A DNA stretch of 64,000 bases from CAWJJM01 sp963843275 (GCA_963843275.1 CAWJJM010000010.1:434001-498000); one strand, 5' to 3'; numbered from the stretch's first letter, positions 45,500-54,744 are shown. Program-made: numbers and translations. Notes: generated by a model from the sequence alone, not told the origin.

Positions 45500-46413
45500 C
45501 CGGACTCCGCCGGCTCCTGCCAGAACACGTTCGACAGTTGCGCCGCCGGCAGATCCCCTGCGGCCGCCCCGGCCGCCGCCTCGACGCGGAAGTTGGGCAC
45601 CAACCGCACCTCGCAGCGGTCGCCGGCCGGGACCGCCACCGCGACACGGTGCGCGCCGTCGCCGACCAGGAGGTGCTCGCTGCCGTCGCAGTCGGAGGTC
45701 ACCCGCACCCCGGGCTCGGCGGCGTCGGCCGCGAGCTGCAGGTGGCTCCCCGCCGGCGGCGGCGCGACCTCCAGGTGGAGCACCAGCCGCGCCGGCGCCT
45801 CCGCCCGGCCCACCACCACGCGAGCGTCGCCGAGGACGCCGCGCCGTCCGAGGATCTGGCGGTCGCTCCCCGGCCGCAGGCCCTGCCAGCCGCCGGCGAA
45901 GAGCAGCTCGGGGAACGTGGCCTCGCCCGGCGGGCGGACGGTGACCCGCGCCACCCGGTACTCCAACCGCCCGACGTCCTCGCCGTCGACGGCGAGCGGC
46001 CAGCGCCGCCCCGACGGATCGTAGAGCCCGAGGGTCAACCCGTACTCTCCGGCCGCCAGCGGCGGCCCGAGGGCCGACTGGTAGAGGACGACCGGGTCGA
46101 CGATCCGGGCCCCGGCCTCCCACCCGTCCGGCAGCGGGTGGTCGAAGGTGCGAGCGACGCGTCCGTCGCCGTCGACCAGATGGACGAAGACGCGGGGCTC
46201 GCCCTCGACCTCGCCGAGCGGCGAGGCGGGCTCCCAGGTGAGGTCGAGGCGGCTCGATCCGGGATACGGCAGCGTCAGGGCGGCCGGCTCGACGCCGACG
46301 TGCGCCACCGGCGTGCGCTCGGCGCGGCAGGCGACTCCGCCGACGAGAGCGATCGCGAGCAGGGCGGGGAGGGCGGACCGGGGGGCGGGCAGGGGTCGGG
46401 TTCCGGGGCGCAT
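45496..46413 (-). CDS. Putative lipoprotein of unknown function
   Basis: A 305-residue protein with a signal peptide ending at a possible lipobox GVAC (Cys-29). The mature part is beta-rich and has the pattern of sugar-binding or sandwich domains: VEPAALTLPYPGSSRLDLTW, LTLGLYDPSGRRWPL. No family is recognised. Its stop overlaps the end of the VWA gene in a tail-to-tail TAG/CTA, so the two transcription units converge without a gap. Confidence 0.6.
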   Translation of the reverse strand: MRPGTRPLPAPRSALPALLAIALVGGVACRAERTPVAHVGVEPAALTLPYPGSSRLDLTWEPASPLGEVEGEPRVFVHLVDGDGRVARTFDHPLPDGWEAGARIVDPVVLYQSALGPPLAAGEYGLTLGLYDPSGRRWPLAVDGEDVGRLEYRVARVTVRPPGEATFPELLFAGGWQGLRPGSDRQILGRRGVLGDARVVVGRAEAPARLVLHLEVAPPPAGSHLQLAADAAEPGVRVTSDCDGSEHLLVGDGAHRVAVAVPAGDRCEVRLVPNFRVEAAAGAAAGDLPAAQLSNVFWQEPAESG

Positions 46414-46452
46414 GACGGCGGCAGTCTACCGCCGACGCACGGCCCGGGCCGG

Positions 46453-46458
46453 TATCAT
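46453..46458 (+). promoter_or_regulatory. Putative -10 box (TATCAT), leaderless spacing
   Basis: TATCAT is followed by exactly six bases and the ATG at 46465. No ribosome binding site fits in the gap, so the transcript for the YggS-type gene is probably leaderless. No -35 motif is seen. Confidence 0.45.
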
Positions 46459-46464
46459 GCCTCC

Positions 46465-47205
46465 ATGGAGCCCCCCATCGGCCACGACGCCGAGGACGTC
46501 GCCGCCCGTCTGGCGTCGGTCCGCGGCCGCATCGCCGCCGCCTGCCACCGCGCCGGACGCGATCCGGGCGAGGTCACCCTGGTGGGCGCTTCCAAGGGGC
46601 AGCCGGTGGCGCGTCTCGTCGCCGCCGCCGCCGCGGGCCTGGCGGTGTTCGGCGAGAACCGGGTGCAGGAGGCCGCCGCGCACCGGCAGGCGGTCGAGCA
46701 GGCCCTGGGCGAGGGCGCCCGGCGCCTCGCCTGGCACCTCATCGGGCCGCTGCAGTCCAACAAGACACGCCTCGCCGCAGGCCTCTTCGACGCCTTCGAG
46801 GCGATCGACCGGACGAGGATCGCGCGCCTCCTGGACCGCGAGCTCGGCGCCGCCGGGCGCACCGCGCCGGCCTGGATCGAGGTGAACCTCGGCGGCGAGG
46901 CGTCCAAGCACGGCTTCGCAGCGGCCGACCTGGCGGCGACGGTGGCGCCGCTGGCCGGCCTCTCCCACCTTCAGGTCGTCGGGCTGATGGTGATCCCGCC
47001 GCCGGGCGAGGACCCCGAGGCCTCGCGCGGCTGGTTCCGGCGCGCCCGCGAGCTGCGCGACGAGCTCGCCGACCGCGGCATCTGGACCGCCCCTCCCGGC
47101 CTGCTGTCGATGGGGATGAGCGACGACTTCGAAGTCGCCGTCGAGGAGGGGGCCTCGCACGTGCGCATCGGCTCGGCCCTGTTCGGACCCCGCCGGCCCG
47201 CTTGA
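46465..47205 (+). CDS. YggS/PROSC-family pyridoxal-phosphate homeostasis protein
   Basis: A 246-residue single-domain PLP-binding protein with alanine racemase-type barrel. The PLP lysine is Lys-44 in LVGASKGQPV, where the usual motif is VSKTKP/Q; FGENRVQEA, WHLIGPLQSNK, WIEVNLGGEASKHGF and LSMGMSDDFEVAVEEGASHVRIGSALFG complete the signature. It carries PLP and buffers its level, affecting amino-acid metabolism. The start is fixed by the box above and the conserved N-terminus. The next gene is divIVA, a common neighbour of yggS in many bacteria. Confidence 0.93.
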   Translation: MEPPIGHDAEDVAARLASVRGRIAAACHRAGRDPGEVTLVGASKGQPVARLVAAAAAGLAVFGENRVQEAAAHRQAVEQALGEGARRLAWHLIGPLQSNKTRLAAGLFDAFEAIDRTRIARLLDRELGAAGRTAPAWIEVNLGGEASKHGFAAADLAATVAPLAGLSHLQVVGLMVIPPPGEDPEASRGWFRRARELRDELADRGIWTAPPGLLSMGMSDDFEVAVEEGASHVRIGSALFGPRRPA

Positions 47206-47337
47206 CCGCCCGCCGCCGGGGCCGGGCCGGATGCCGCCGCGGGCCCCGCGACCCGGCGCTCCGCGGCGAATCGGTCGGAACGGTGTAGAATGCACCGTTT
47301 TCTATACATCGGCCGCGCCGAGGATCTGGAGACCGTC

Positions 47338-47838
47338 ATGCCGTTGACCCCATTGGACATCCAGAAGACCCGCTTCACCGTCAAGATGCGCGGCTTCGAC
47401 CCCCGGGAGGTCGAGCAGTTCCTCGAGCTGGTGGCCGAGGAGCTCACCGGACGCCTGGGCGAGATCGACCGGCAGCAGCGCGAGCTGCGCTACCTGCAGC
47501 AGCGCGTGGAGGAGGGCGAGCGCCGCGAGCACCAGCTCCAGGAGACCCTGGTGCGCGCCCAGAAGGTGGCCGACGAGATCACCGAGGCGGCCGAGCGCGA
47601 GGCGCGGGTGATCGTGCGCGAGGCGGAGATCACCGCCGACCGGATCGTCCAGCAGGCGACCGAGCAGGCGACCCGGGTCGAGAGCAAGATCGAGGAGCTG
47701 CGCCTGATGCGGCGCGAGCTGCTGTTGAAGTTCCGCAACACCGTCGACCTGTTCGACCGGGTCATCGAGGCCGAGACCCGCGACGAGCAGGAGACCGCGG
47801 TGGTGCGCACCCTGCCGCGCAAGAAGCGCGAAGCCTGA
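47338..47838 (+). CDS. DivIVA-domain protein
   Basis: A 166-residue protein: N-terminal DivIVA domain MPLTPLDIQKTRFTVKMRGFDPREVEQFL in outline (a membrane-binding loop with R and F residues), then a coiled coil over nearly all the rest (about residues 25-150), ending in basic KKREA. DivIVA-type proteins sense membrane curvature and recruit partners at poles or septa. The ATG at 47338 is preferred to one at 47290, since the domain starts there and GGATCTGGAG precedes it. TATACA (47303-47308) and TAGAAT (47286-47291) are candidate -10 boxes upstream. Confidence 0.87.
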   Translation: MPLTPLDIQKTRFTVKMRGFDPREVEQFLELVAEELTGRLGEIDRQQRELRYLQQRVEEGERREHQLQETLVRAQKVADEITEAAEREARVIVREAEITADRIVQQATEQATRVESKIEELRLMRRELLLKFRNTVDLFDRVIEAETRDEQETAVVRTLPRKKREA

Positions 47839-47879
47839 CCCGGGCGACCCCACCGCACGCGGGGTAAGCTCGCCCGGCC

Positions 47880-49173
47880 ATGGCCGACCTGCTGATCACC
47901 GGACTCGGCGAGATCGCCACGCCCGCCGGGAGCGCCCCGCGCGCCGGCGCCGAGCAGGGCCGCGTGCGCCGGATCCCCGGCGGCGAGGCGCTGTGCCGCG
48001 AGGGGCGGCTGGCCTTCGTCGGCACGCCCGAGGAACGACGCCGGCGCTTCGGCGAGCTCCCCGCCGCCGAGCGCCTCGACGGCCGCGGCGGCACCGTGGT
48101 CCCCGGCTTCGTCGATCCCCACACGCACCTGCCCTGGGCGGGCAGCCGCGAGGACGAGTTCGCCCGCCGGCTGGCCGGAGCCACCTACATGGAGATCGCC
48201 GCCGCCGGCGGCGGCATCCTGTCGACCGTCGCCGCCACCCGCGCGGCGAGCGAGGAGGAGCTGGTGGAGCGCGGTGCGGGTGCGGCTCGACCGCATGCTC
48301 GCCCACGGCACCACGACCGCCGAGGCGAAGAGCGGCTACGGGCTCGACCGCGACACCGAGCTCAAGCAGCTCCGGGCGATCCGTCGCGCCGCCGGCGAGC
48401 ACGCCGTCGACCTGGTGCCGACCCTGCTCGCCGCCCACGAGGTGCCGCCCGAGCACCGCGGCGACCGGGAGCGCTACGTGGACCGGGTGTGCGAGGAGAT
48501 CGTCCCGGCGGCGGCCGCCGCCGGGACGGCCCGCTTCTGCGACGTCTTCTGCGAGCGGGGCGTGTTCACCCCGGACGAGTCGCGGCGCGTGCTCGCCGCC
48601 GGCGCCCGCCACGGCCTGGCGCCGCGCCTCCACGCCGACGAGTTCGTCGATTCCGGCGGCGCGGCGCTGGCCGCGGAGCTCGGGGCCCTCTCCGCCGACC
48701 ACCTGGTGGCGGTGTCGGAGGCCGGCATCGAGGCGCTGGCGGCGGCCGGGGTCACCGCGGTGCTGCTGCCGGGGACCAGCTTCTTCCTCCACAAGCACCG
48801 CTACGCACCGGCGCGGCGCCTGGTGGCGGCCGGCGTACCGGTGGCGCTGGCCACCGACTGCAACCCCGGCTCCTCGAACACCGAGTCGATGCCGACGGTG
48901 CTGGTCCTCGCCGTCTACGAGCTCGGGCTGTCGATCGAGGAGGCGCTGACCGCCGCCACCCTCAACGCCGCCTGCTGCCTGGGGCTGGGCGGCGAGGTCG
49001 GCTCGGCCGAGGAGGGCAAGCGCGCCGACCTGGTGCTGCTCGACGCCCCCAACCTGCTCCACCTCGCCTACCACTACGGCGTCAACCCCGTCGCGGCGGT
49101 GGTCAAGGACGGCCGCGTGGTCCACCGCGCCGCGCCCGGCTACAGCTCGACGGGCGGCATCTCGGTGCCGTAG
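47880..49173 (+). CDS. hutI: Imidazolonepropionase (one +1 frameshift)
   Basis: The corrected product has about 430 residues and is the histidine-degradation enzyme opening imidazolone propionate to N-formimino-glutamate. The amidohydrolase metal motif is [17 protein letters not shown], then [21 protein letters not shown] and [14 protein letters not shown], all diagnostic. The frame from 47880 fails after EEELVER, and coding resumes one base later ([15 protein letters not shown]); dropping one G near 48270-48273 restores the whole protein. No other hut gene is in the window. Upstream, an inverted repeat CCGGGCGA / TCGCCCGG (47840-47847, 47870-47877) flanks a TAAGCT box nine bases before the ATG, a possible operator or terminator. 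Confidence 0.87.
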
Positions 49174-49434
49174 ACGTACCTCTCGAACCAGGGCTGCCAG
49201 TCGCTTCCCGTCATCTGGTTGAGGAGTCCCACCAGATGGCGGGTCTCGCCGCGTTTGCCCGCGAAGTTGGTCATGAAGCTGCGCAGCAGGGTGAAGAAGG
49301 CCGGATCGCCCTTCTCCGGCCCCAGCCGCCGACCGAGCTCCTGGCGCAGCCCGTGGATCACCAGCGGTCCCTTGCCGTAGAGCAGGTTCCAGCGATCCCG
49401 GACGTCGGCCTCCTCGTCGCCGGCCAGATGCCAC
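49140..49434 (-). pseudogene. C-terminal remnant of an M1-family aminopeptidase
   Basis: This minus-strand frame encodes about 90 residues that look like the end of an M1 (aminopeptidase N/LTA4 hydrolase-type) protein: [40 protein letters not shown] and a final [15 protein letters not shown]. The Y-x-K-G-P/A segment normally follows the zinc site by some 80 residues, but neither the HEXXH-x18-E site nor any start codon is present; upstream only 60 bases separate it from the stop of an unrelated peptidase gene. It overlaps the hutI end by 34 bases. I read it as a truncated gene or an assembly join. Confidence 0.6.
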
Positions 49435-49491
49435 GAATGACCGCCGATCGCGCGGGCGGCCGCCGGCGGGCCGCCGCCCGTGGAACCCGCC

Positions 49492-51450
49492 TCAGGGAGC
49501 CCCGGCGTCCACCCCCGGCGCACCGACGAAGCGCGGCCGGATGTCGACCGGCACGTCGCCGAGACGGCCCACCGCCTCGACCAGCTCGGGGGTGGCCTTG
49601 CCCCAGCGGTCGAGGAAGGTCCGGGTGCCGGCGTAGTCGCCCCGCGCCTCGAGCACGAGCAGGTCGTGCGCCAGTTGGCGGATGGCGCCGGCGAAGCGGC
49701 CGGGCACCACCCGGAAGCGCCCGTCGTCGCCGACCTCGAGGGCCCCCTTGTCGAGCAGGTAGTTGAACTGGGAGACGACGCCGCGGCCGTGCGCCTCGGT
49801 GAGCCCGAAGCGGGCCGAGCGGAAAAGGCCCGCGAGGTAGGTCGTGGGCAGCGTGTCGGCGAGCCCGGCGTCCATCACCCCCTTGTCCACCAGCGAGAGG
49901 ATGTCGTAGACCCCGGTGACGTCCGCCTTGGCCTCCTCGACGGTGGAGTACAGCTCCTTGAGCTCGAGCCGCACCTCGGTCTGGCGACCGTCCAGGGTGA
50001 TGCGCCCCGGGCCCAGGCCGTGCGCCAGCTCGTGGTGGAGGGTGAAGTCGAAGTAGGCGTCGAACGACAGCCGGCCGAGGTCCGCCGGCACCAGCACCCG
50101 CTGCGCGATCGGGGTGAGGATCTTGTCGAACTTGGCCCGCATGACGTTGCGCAGCAGCACCTTCTTCGAGCCCTTCGCCTCGCGCACCCGCTCGTCGTTG
50201 GGCAGGTTGTAGGCCAGCGTCTGCACGCCGGCGGAGGCCTCGCCGGCGGTGAACACCTCGTCGACCACGCGGATCGGGCTCTCGCTGCCGCGCTCGAGGT
50301 TCTTGTCCTCGTCGGGGATCGGCAGGTTGCGCTCCAGCCACGGCAGCTCGCTCTTGAAGCGCGCCAGGGCCGCGGACTCCTCCGGCAACGCCACGGTGAC
50401 GAACGACTCGAAGGCGGCCTTGTAGCCGAACAGCCCGTCCTCGTAGGTCTCGTAGGGGCCGATGGTCACCTCGACCGGCGCGTCGAGGTCCATCCAGGCG
50501 AGGTCGGAGGCGTAGTAGTCGTCGGAGAGGAAAGCGTCGGCCCGGGCGTCGAGGAAGCGCTTCAGGCTGGCGTTGGAGGTGCGGTCCGCCGCGCGGTGCA
50601 GCAGCTCGGCCGCCGGCTCGAGGAACTGCCGGTAGGCCTGGGAGTAGGGCACCGCCACCAGCCGGTCGCCGTCGCGGCGGATCACCGTCACGGTGGAGGT
50701 GAAGGCGTCGCGGTCCTCCGGGTGGGCGGCGAGCCAGGCGTCGAGCTCCTCCCGGGTGAGATCCTCCGGGTAGTAGCCAGCGCCGTCGGGATGGGCGAAG
50801 TCGTCGAGGAACGGCTTCATCTCGTCGAGGCGGTCCCAGGGGCCGGAGTTGACCTCGAAGTACTCCCGCGCCGCCCCCCGGCGCCCGCCCTTCCAGGCGT
50901 CGATCCGTGCCGCCAGCTCAGGGTTGCCGCGCCACACCTGGCGCAGGAAGATCGGGTCGAGCTCCCGCGACGCCCGCACGATCAGGCCGAGCACCTCCCG
51001 GTCCTCGTCCGAGAGCGCCGCGAGGTCCGCCGAGATCGGCGTCGGCGCGAACTGCGCCAGCCGCTCCTCGACGTCCGGCGCCACCGTCAGCTCCGCCGCC
51101 GCCGCCCGCGCCGCCGCCGTCCCCTCCGCCATCGTCTCCATCCCCGCTCCCGTCGCCGTCTCCATCCCTTCCATCCCACTCCCCGTCGCCGTCTCCATCC
51201 CCTCCATCCCGCTCTCCGCCGCGGTCTGGGTCCCTGCCGTGCCGCCGCCCGCCGCGTTCTCCATCCCCTCCGTGCCGCCCCCGGCCGCCGTCGACGTCTC
51301 CGGCCCGAGCCCGACGTTCACCGGCCCGCTCTCCACCGGCCCCACCACCACCCGCTCCGGCGGCTCCAGCGGCGCCATGCACCCCCCGACCACCACCCCC
51401 GCGGCCACCACCAGTCCCAGCAGACCCTTCGACGCGACACGATCGCCCAT
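49492..51450 (-). CDS. M49 (dipeptidyl-peptidase III-type) metallopeptidase, lipoprotein
   Basis: A 652-residue protein with a lipobox VVGGC (about Cys-22) followed by an 80-residue low-complexity part that repeats [10 protein letters not shown]. The catalytic domain has the M49-like zinc motif HELAH (about residues 473-477), short by one residue compared with the classical HELLGH, and the second motif EEAKAD (about 505-510). A pentapeptide HEXXH is known for a few bacterial M49 proteins. [15 protein letters not shown] and [18 protein letters not shown] are further conserved blocks. It should remove peptides outside the cytoplasm. The ATG at 51450 follows AGGAGAGG; the open frame upstream is not coding. 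Confidence 0.82.
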   Translation of the reverse strand: MGDRVASKGLLGLVVAAGVVVGGCMAPLEPPERVVVGPVESGPVNVGLGPETSTAAGGGTEGMENAAGGGTAGTQTAAESGMEGMETATGSGMEGMETATGAGMETMAEGTAAARAAAAELTVAPDVEERLAQFAPTPISADLAALSDEDREVLGLIVRASRELDPIFLRQVWRGNPELAARIDAWKGGRRGAAREYFEVNSGPWDRLDEMKPFLDDFAHPDGAGYYPEDLTREELDAWLAAHPEDRDAFTSTVTVIRRDGDRLVAVPYSQAYRQFLEPAAELLHRAADRTSNASLKRFLDARADAFLSDDYYASDLAWMDLDAPVEVTIGPYETYEDGLFGYKAAFESFVTVALPEESAALARFKSELPWLERNLPIPDEDKNLERGSESPIRVVDEVFTAGEASAGVQTLAYNLPNDERVREAKGSKKVLLRNVMRAKFDKILTPIAQRVLVPADLGRLSFDAYFDFTLHHELAHGLGPGRITLDGRQTEVRLELKELYSTVEEAKADVTGVYDILSLVDKGVMDAGLADTLPTTYLAGLFRSARFGLTEAHGRGVVSQFNYLLDKGALEVGDDGRFRVVPGRFAGAIRQLAHDLLVLEARGDYAGTRTFLDRWGKATPELVEAVGRLGDVPVDIRPRFVGAPGVDAGAP

Positions 51451-51508
51451 GACCTCTCCTTTCCTCCCGATCCTAGCCCCCATTGCAAACCCCGCACCCC
51501 CGCGCCCA

Positions 51509-51716
51509 CGAGATTCGAGCGCAGCGAGAAGCGAGGCCACTCCCCACGAGATTCGAGGCGCAGCCGAGAATCGAGCCCGTCCCCACGAGATTCGAGGCGC
51601 AGCCGAGAATCGAGTCGAACCGGGCCCGAGGCGAAGCCGAGCCCCGACCCCACGCAACACCACCGCCCCCCGCGCCTCCCGAGCCTCACGAGATTCGAGC
51701 GCCAGCGAGAATCGAG
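51509..51716. repeat. Four copies of a 29-base GATTCGAG-type repeat
   Basis: Copies lie at about 51509-51536, 51547-51575, 51586-51614 and 51689-51716, with a worn fifth near 51625-51641. Copies 2 and 3 are identical over 29 bases and 39 apart, including the flanking TCCCCA. The core reads CGAGATTCGAG, then CGCAGC, then GAGAATCGAG, with inverted GATTC and GAATC ends that can pair. Spacing is irregular, so it is not a CRISPR array. It looks like a small dispersed intergenic repeat. Confidence 0.6.
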
Positions 51717-51963
51717 GCGTCCTGCCTCCACCCCCCCAGCGGGCGGACCACCGGTGACGGGCCGGGGGGGCGGCGCTCCCAGGGGCGTCAGGGGCCGCGC
51801 CAGAATCTTCGCCGTCGCGGAGATCACCGCCGGTGGCGCGCGGACCCTGCCGAGTCGCCCCCCCTCCGATCCCCCACCGACAGGGCGACGTCCCCTGGGA
51901 ACGCCGCCCCCACGGCCCCCCACCACCCCTGAAAACGCCCCCCCCGGCCCACCCCTTGCACGC

Positions 51964-51969
51964 TACGAT
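51964..51969 (+). promoter_or_regulatory. Putative -10 box (TACGAT), leaderless spacing
   Basis: TACGAT is followed by six C residues and the ATG at 51976, which fits transcription starting on the first base of the start codon. There is no -35 consensus and no ribosome site. Confidence 0.42.
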
Positions 51970-51975
51970 CCCCCC

Positions 51976-52425
51976 ATGCGACAACCCGCCACCACCCACC
52001 CCCAGACCCACTACCTCCTCAAAACCGAGCCCGACTCCTACAGCTGGGACGACCTCCGCGCCGACGGCTCCACCGTCTGGGACGGCGTCCGCAACTACGC
52101 CGCGCTCAAGCACATGCGGGAGGTGCGCAAAGGAGACCTGGCGTTCGTCTACCACACCGGCAAGGAACGCCGCATCGTCGGCATCGCCCGCGCCGCCTCC
52201 GACGCCTACCCCGACCCCCGCGCGGACGACGCCGCGTTCGTCGTCTTCGACCTCGAACCGGTCGAGGCGCTCGAGCAACCCGTCCCGCTGTCGGCGATCA
52301 AGGACGATCCCGAGCTCCAGGACTTCGACCTGGTGCGCCTACCGCGCCTGTCGGCCATGCCCCTGACGCCCGCGCAGTGGGAGAAGATCCTCGCCATGGG
52401 CCGGCGCCGGGAACCGGTCGGCTGA
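51976..52425 (+). CDS. EVE domain-containing protein
   Basis: A 149-residue protein consisting of one EVE domain, the PUA-like fold of thymocyte nuclear protein 1: HYLLKTEPDSYSWDDL, VWDGVRNYAALKHMREVRKGDLAFVYHTGKERRIVGIA and FDLEPVEALEQPVPLSAIK. These domains bind modified bases in DNA or RNA; in bacteria they may read tRNA or DNA modifications. It stands alone with its own putative promoter. Confidence 0.93.
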   Translation: MRQPATTHPQTHYLLKTEPDSYSWDDLRADGSTVWDGVRNYAALKHMREVRKGDLAFVYHTGKERRIVGIARAASDAYPDPRADDAAFVVFDLEPVEALEQPVPLSAIKDDPELQDFDLVRLPRLSAMPLTPAQWEKILAMGRRREPVG

Positions 52426-52458
52426 CGGTCCCGCGCGCCGCCGGGCGCCTCCGCCCCG

Positions 52459-53043
52459 TCAGTCCGGCAGCCGCACCGCGCTCTCCGCCGCCAGCAGCAG
52501 GGCCTCCTCGCCCTCGAGCAGGCGGGTGTGCTCGCCGAGGACGAAGGTCAGGGTGATCCCGTCCTCGCCGCGCCCGGCGAGCCGCTCCGCCAGCCGCGGC
52601 GGCAGGTCCTGCGGCCGGTACTCCCAGGTCTCGATCACCAGGTGGCGGACCGGCATCGGCCCCGTCGAGGCGCGGGTGGGGGCCCAGGCCGGCGAGGTGC
52701 GCCGGCCGACCCGCAGCAGGGAGGGAGGGCCGAGCACGACCAGGGCGCGGCCCCGGTCGGTGAGGCTGCCGCGCTGGCCCTGCTCGGGGTACTGGCGGTC
52801 GGCGGCGGTCACCCGCTGCTCGAACAGCTCCCGGGCGCGGTTGCCGGGCAGGGTGGGATCGGGATCGCGCCGGCGCCAGAACTCGGCCACGAACACCGCC
52901 GCCTCGGAGTCGCTGCGCAGGCGCCGCAGCTCCCGCTCCTCCGCCGGCAGCAGCAGCCAACGCACGGGACCCTCCGCCCACTGCCGCACCGGGCGGCTGA
53001 GCCTCGGGTTCGCGACTCCCGAGCAGGCGGCGAGCAACACCAT
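52459..53043 (-). CDS. GWxTD-domain lipoprotein
   Basis: A 194-residue protein. The LLAAC near the N-terminus is a probable lipobox, although the n-region is missing from the ATG at 53043; the open frame reaches back 19 codons to a stop but has no usual start codon, so a rare start such as ATC cannot be excluded. Residues 20-110 are a GWxTD-type domain: PVRWLLLPAEERELRRL, FVAEFWRRRDPDPTLPGNRARELFEQR and TDRGRALVVLGPPS. This domain is common in Acidobacteriota and related phyla and its role is not established. It is 57 bases downstream of the DUF3467 gene. Confidence 0.75.
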   Translation of the reverse strand: MVLLAACSGVANPRLSRPVRQWAEGPVRWLLLPAEERELRRLRSDSEAAVFVAEFWRRRDPDPTLPGNRARELFEQRVTAADRQYPEQGQRGSLTDRGRALVVLGPPSLLRVGRRTSPAWAPTRASTGPMPVRHLVIETWEYRPQDLPPRLAERLAGRGEDGITLTFVLGEHTRLLEGEEALLLAAESAVRLPD

Positions 53044-53100
53044 CCCCGCGACGATGCCCCCGAGGCGCGTCGGTGGTCGCGTGGCAGCCCCTCCCCGAGA

Positions 53101-53400
53101 TCAGTGGACCCGGTCGCCGCCCGGATCGGGCGCCTCCTCGACGCCCCCGAAGGCCTCCTCGTAGCGCGCCAGATTGCTCTGCAGCGCGCCGATGATGCGC
53201 TTCAGGTGCCCCGGGCTGGTGACCAGACGCGCGGTGACGACCCCCTGCGGGGGCGCCAGGTTGATGAAATCGAGGATGAACTCCTCGCGCGTGTGCGTGA
53301 TCCGCAGCAGATTAGTATAGCGACCCTTCAGCTCCTCGTCGGAGATCTTGACGTTCAGCGACGCGGCGCCCGCCGGGTTGGCTTCGTCGGCTCGGTTCAC
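53101..53400 (-). CDS. DUF3467-domain protein
   Basis: A 99-residue protein of the DUF3467 family, recognised by LNVKISDEELKGRYTNLLRITHTREEFILDF in outline, followed by VTARLVTSPGHLKRIIGALQSNLARYEEAFG. The start is GTG with a perfect AGGAGG six bases ahead, one of the strongest ribosome sites of the window. Function is unknown; no signal peptide, so cytoplasmic. Confidence 0.9.
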   Translation of the reverse strand: MNRADEANPAGAASLNVKISDEELKGRYTNLLRITHTREEFILDFINLAPPQGVVTARLVTSPGHLKRIIGALQSNLARYEEAFGGVEEAPDPGGDRVH

Positions 53401-53458
53401 GGGGGGCCTCCTGGGAAGGGTGGGCGAACGGCGGATGGGGTGCGGCGGCGGGCCGATG

Positions 53459-54718
53459 CTACCACCGCAGGTACACCGCCAGATCCGCCACGTTGGTGCC
53501 CGTCGGACCGGTGACCAGCAGCGTCCCGGCGAGCCGCGCCAGCGCGGTGTGCGAGCCGTGGCCGGCGAGTGCGGCGGCCGGGTCGGTCCCCGCCTCGCGC
53601 AACCTGCTCCAGGTGGTGGCGTCGACCACCGCGCCGGCGGCGGAGGTCGGACCGTCGACCCCGTCGGTGGCGAGCGCCAGGACCACCTCGTGGCCCGCCC
53701 GGGCCGGGTCCGCGGCGAGCGCCGCGGCGGCGGCCAGCGCCAGCTCCTGGTTGCGGCCGCCGGTCGCCCCGGCCGGCGGCTCGGCGGCCAGCCGGACCGT
53801 GGTCTCGCCGCCCACCACGCGCGCCGCCGGCCCGCGCCCGGGCAGCCTCCGCCCGGCGGCCACCAGGTCGCGCCCGGCGGCCGCGGCCTCGCCCGCCAGC
53901 CGGCCGCGCTCCACGGCGAAGCCGCGGTCGGCGAGCAGGCGACCGGCGGCCGCGACGGCCGTGGCGTTGCCCGCCAGCAGATGGTGCCGCGCCCGCGCGG
54001 CCGCCGGGTCGCCCGGCGACAGCGTCTCCGGCAGCTCGCCGCGCGCCCCCGCCTCGAGATGACGCCGGACCGCCGGCGGCACCGCCAGCCCGTCCACCGC
54101 GGCGAGCGCCTCGGCGAACGACGTCGGATCGGCGGCGAACGGCCCCGAGGCGACGGTCGCCGGGTCGTCCCCCGGGACGTCCGAGACCAGCAGCACGGTC
54201 ACCCGCCCGGGAGCGCGGCGCAGCGCCCCGCCGCCCTTGAGCGCCGACAGGTGCTTGCGCACCGCGTTGACCGGGCCGATCGGCAGCCCGGAGGCGAGCA
54301 GCTCGCGCTGGGTGGCGGCGAGGTCGGCGAGGGTCAGGCCGGCGGCCGGGAGCTCCAGGCAGGCCGAGCCGCCGCCCGAGACGAGCGCCAGGAGCGGCCG
54401 GTCGGAGGACAGGGCGGCGAGCCAGGCGGCCAGCCGGCGTCCCGCCGCCGCGCTGCCGGGGCCGGGAACCGGGTGCTCGCCGACCCGTTCCTCCCAGCCG
54501 GCGGCGTCCAGCGACGGGCTGGCCGCCGGGCGTACGGCGAGCGCCGGGGCGCCGGCGTCGGGCGCCGCCGCAGCGCCGCGCGCCATCGCCGCCGCCGCCT
54601 TGCCGAGGGCGAAGACGCCCGACCAGGAGGTCGCCGCGGCCGCCACCGCGGCGCGCACCCGCGGCTCGGGATCGACCGCGGCCAGCACCGCGCGCACCAG
54701 CTCGTCGGTGAGCTCCAC
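53459..54718 (-). CDS. Glycerate 2-kinase (MOFRL family)
   Basis: A 419-residue kinase of the GckA/MOFRL type, phosphorylating D-glycerate to 2-phosphoglycerate. The N-terminal domain has VFALGKAAAAMARGA and ALVSGGGSACLELPA; the middle GLPIGPVNAVRKHLSALKGG and VLLVSDVPGDDPATVASGP, and the C-terminal MOFRL domain has GGRNQELALAAA and ATDGVDGPTSAAGAVVD. The GTG at 54718 follows GGGAG; the long open frame upstream only overlaps the ABC gene. It lies downstream of the Wzt gene with a gap of 26 bases. Confidence 0.9.
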   Translation of the reverse strand: MELTDELVRAVLAAVDPEPRVRAAVAAAATSWSGVFALGKAAAAMARGAAAAPDAGAPALAVRPAASPSLDAAGWEERVGEHPVPGPGSAAAGRRLAAWLAALSSDRPLLALVSGGGSACLELPAAGLTLADLAATQRELLASGLPIGPVNAVRKHLSALKGGGALRRAPGRVTVLLVSDVPGDDPATVASGPFAADPTSFAEALAAVDGLAVPPAVRRHLEAGARGELPETLSPGDPAAARARHHLLAGNATAVAAAGRLLADRGFAVERGRLAGEAAAAGRDLVAAGRRLPGRGPAARVVGGETTVRLAAEPPAGATGGRNQELALAAAAALAADPARAGHEVVLALATDGVDGPTSAAGAVVDATTWSRLREAGTDPAAALAGHGSHTALARLAGTLLVTGPTGTNVADLAVYLRW

Positions 54719-54744
54719 CGGGCTCCCGCGCCGCGCGCCGCGCC

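Larger units (their letters stand above)
51451..51975. other. Intergenic region, 525 bases, with short repeats
   Basis: Between the M49 gene and the EVE gene there is no credible gene: all long frames here are extensions of the flanking genes or repeat-derived. The left half carries the four-copy repeat described separately. The right half is C-rich, low-complexity sequence; it ends in a TACGAT box six bases before the EVE start. Confidence 0.55.

Noticed and set aside
47840..47877. Inverted repeat between divIVA and hutI as an intrinsic terminator
   Set aside because: The arms are 22 bases apart, no T-run follows and the hutI box lies within; it was only mentioned as a possible operator.
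51509..51716. CRISPR array
   Set aside because: Only four copies with unequal distances of 39 to over 100 bases, variable sequence, low-complexity gaps and no cas genes.
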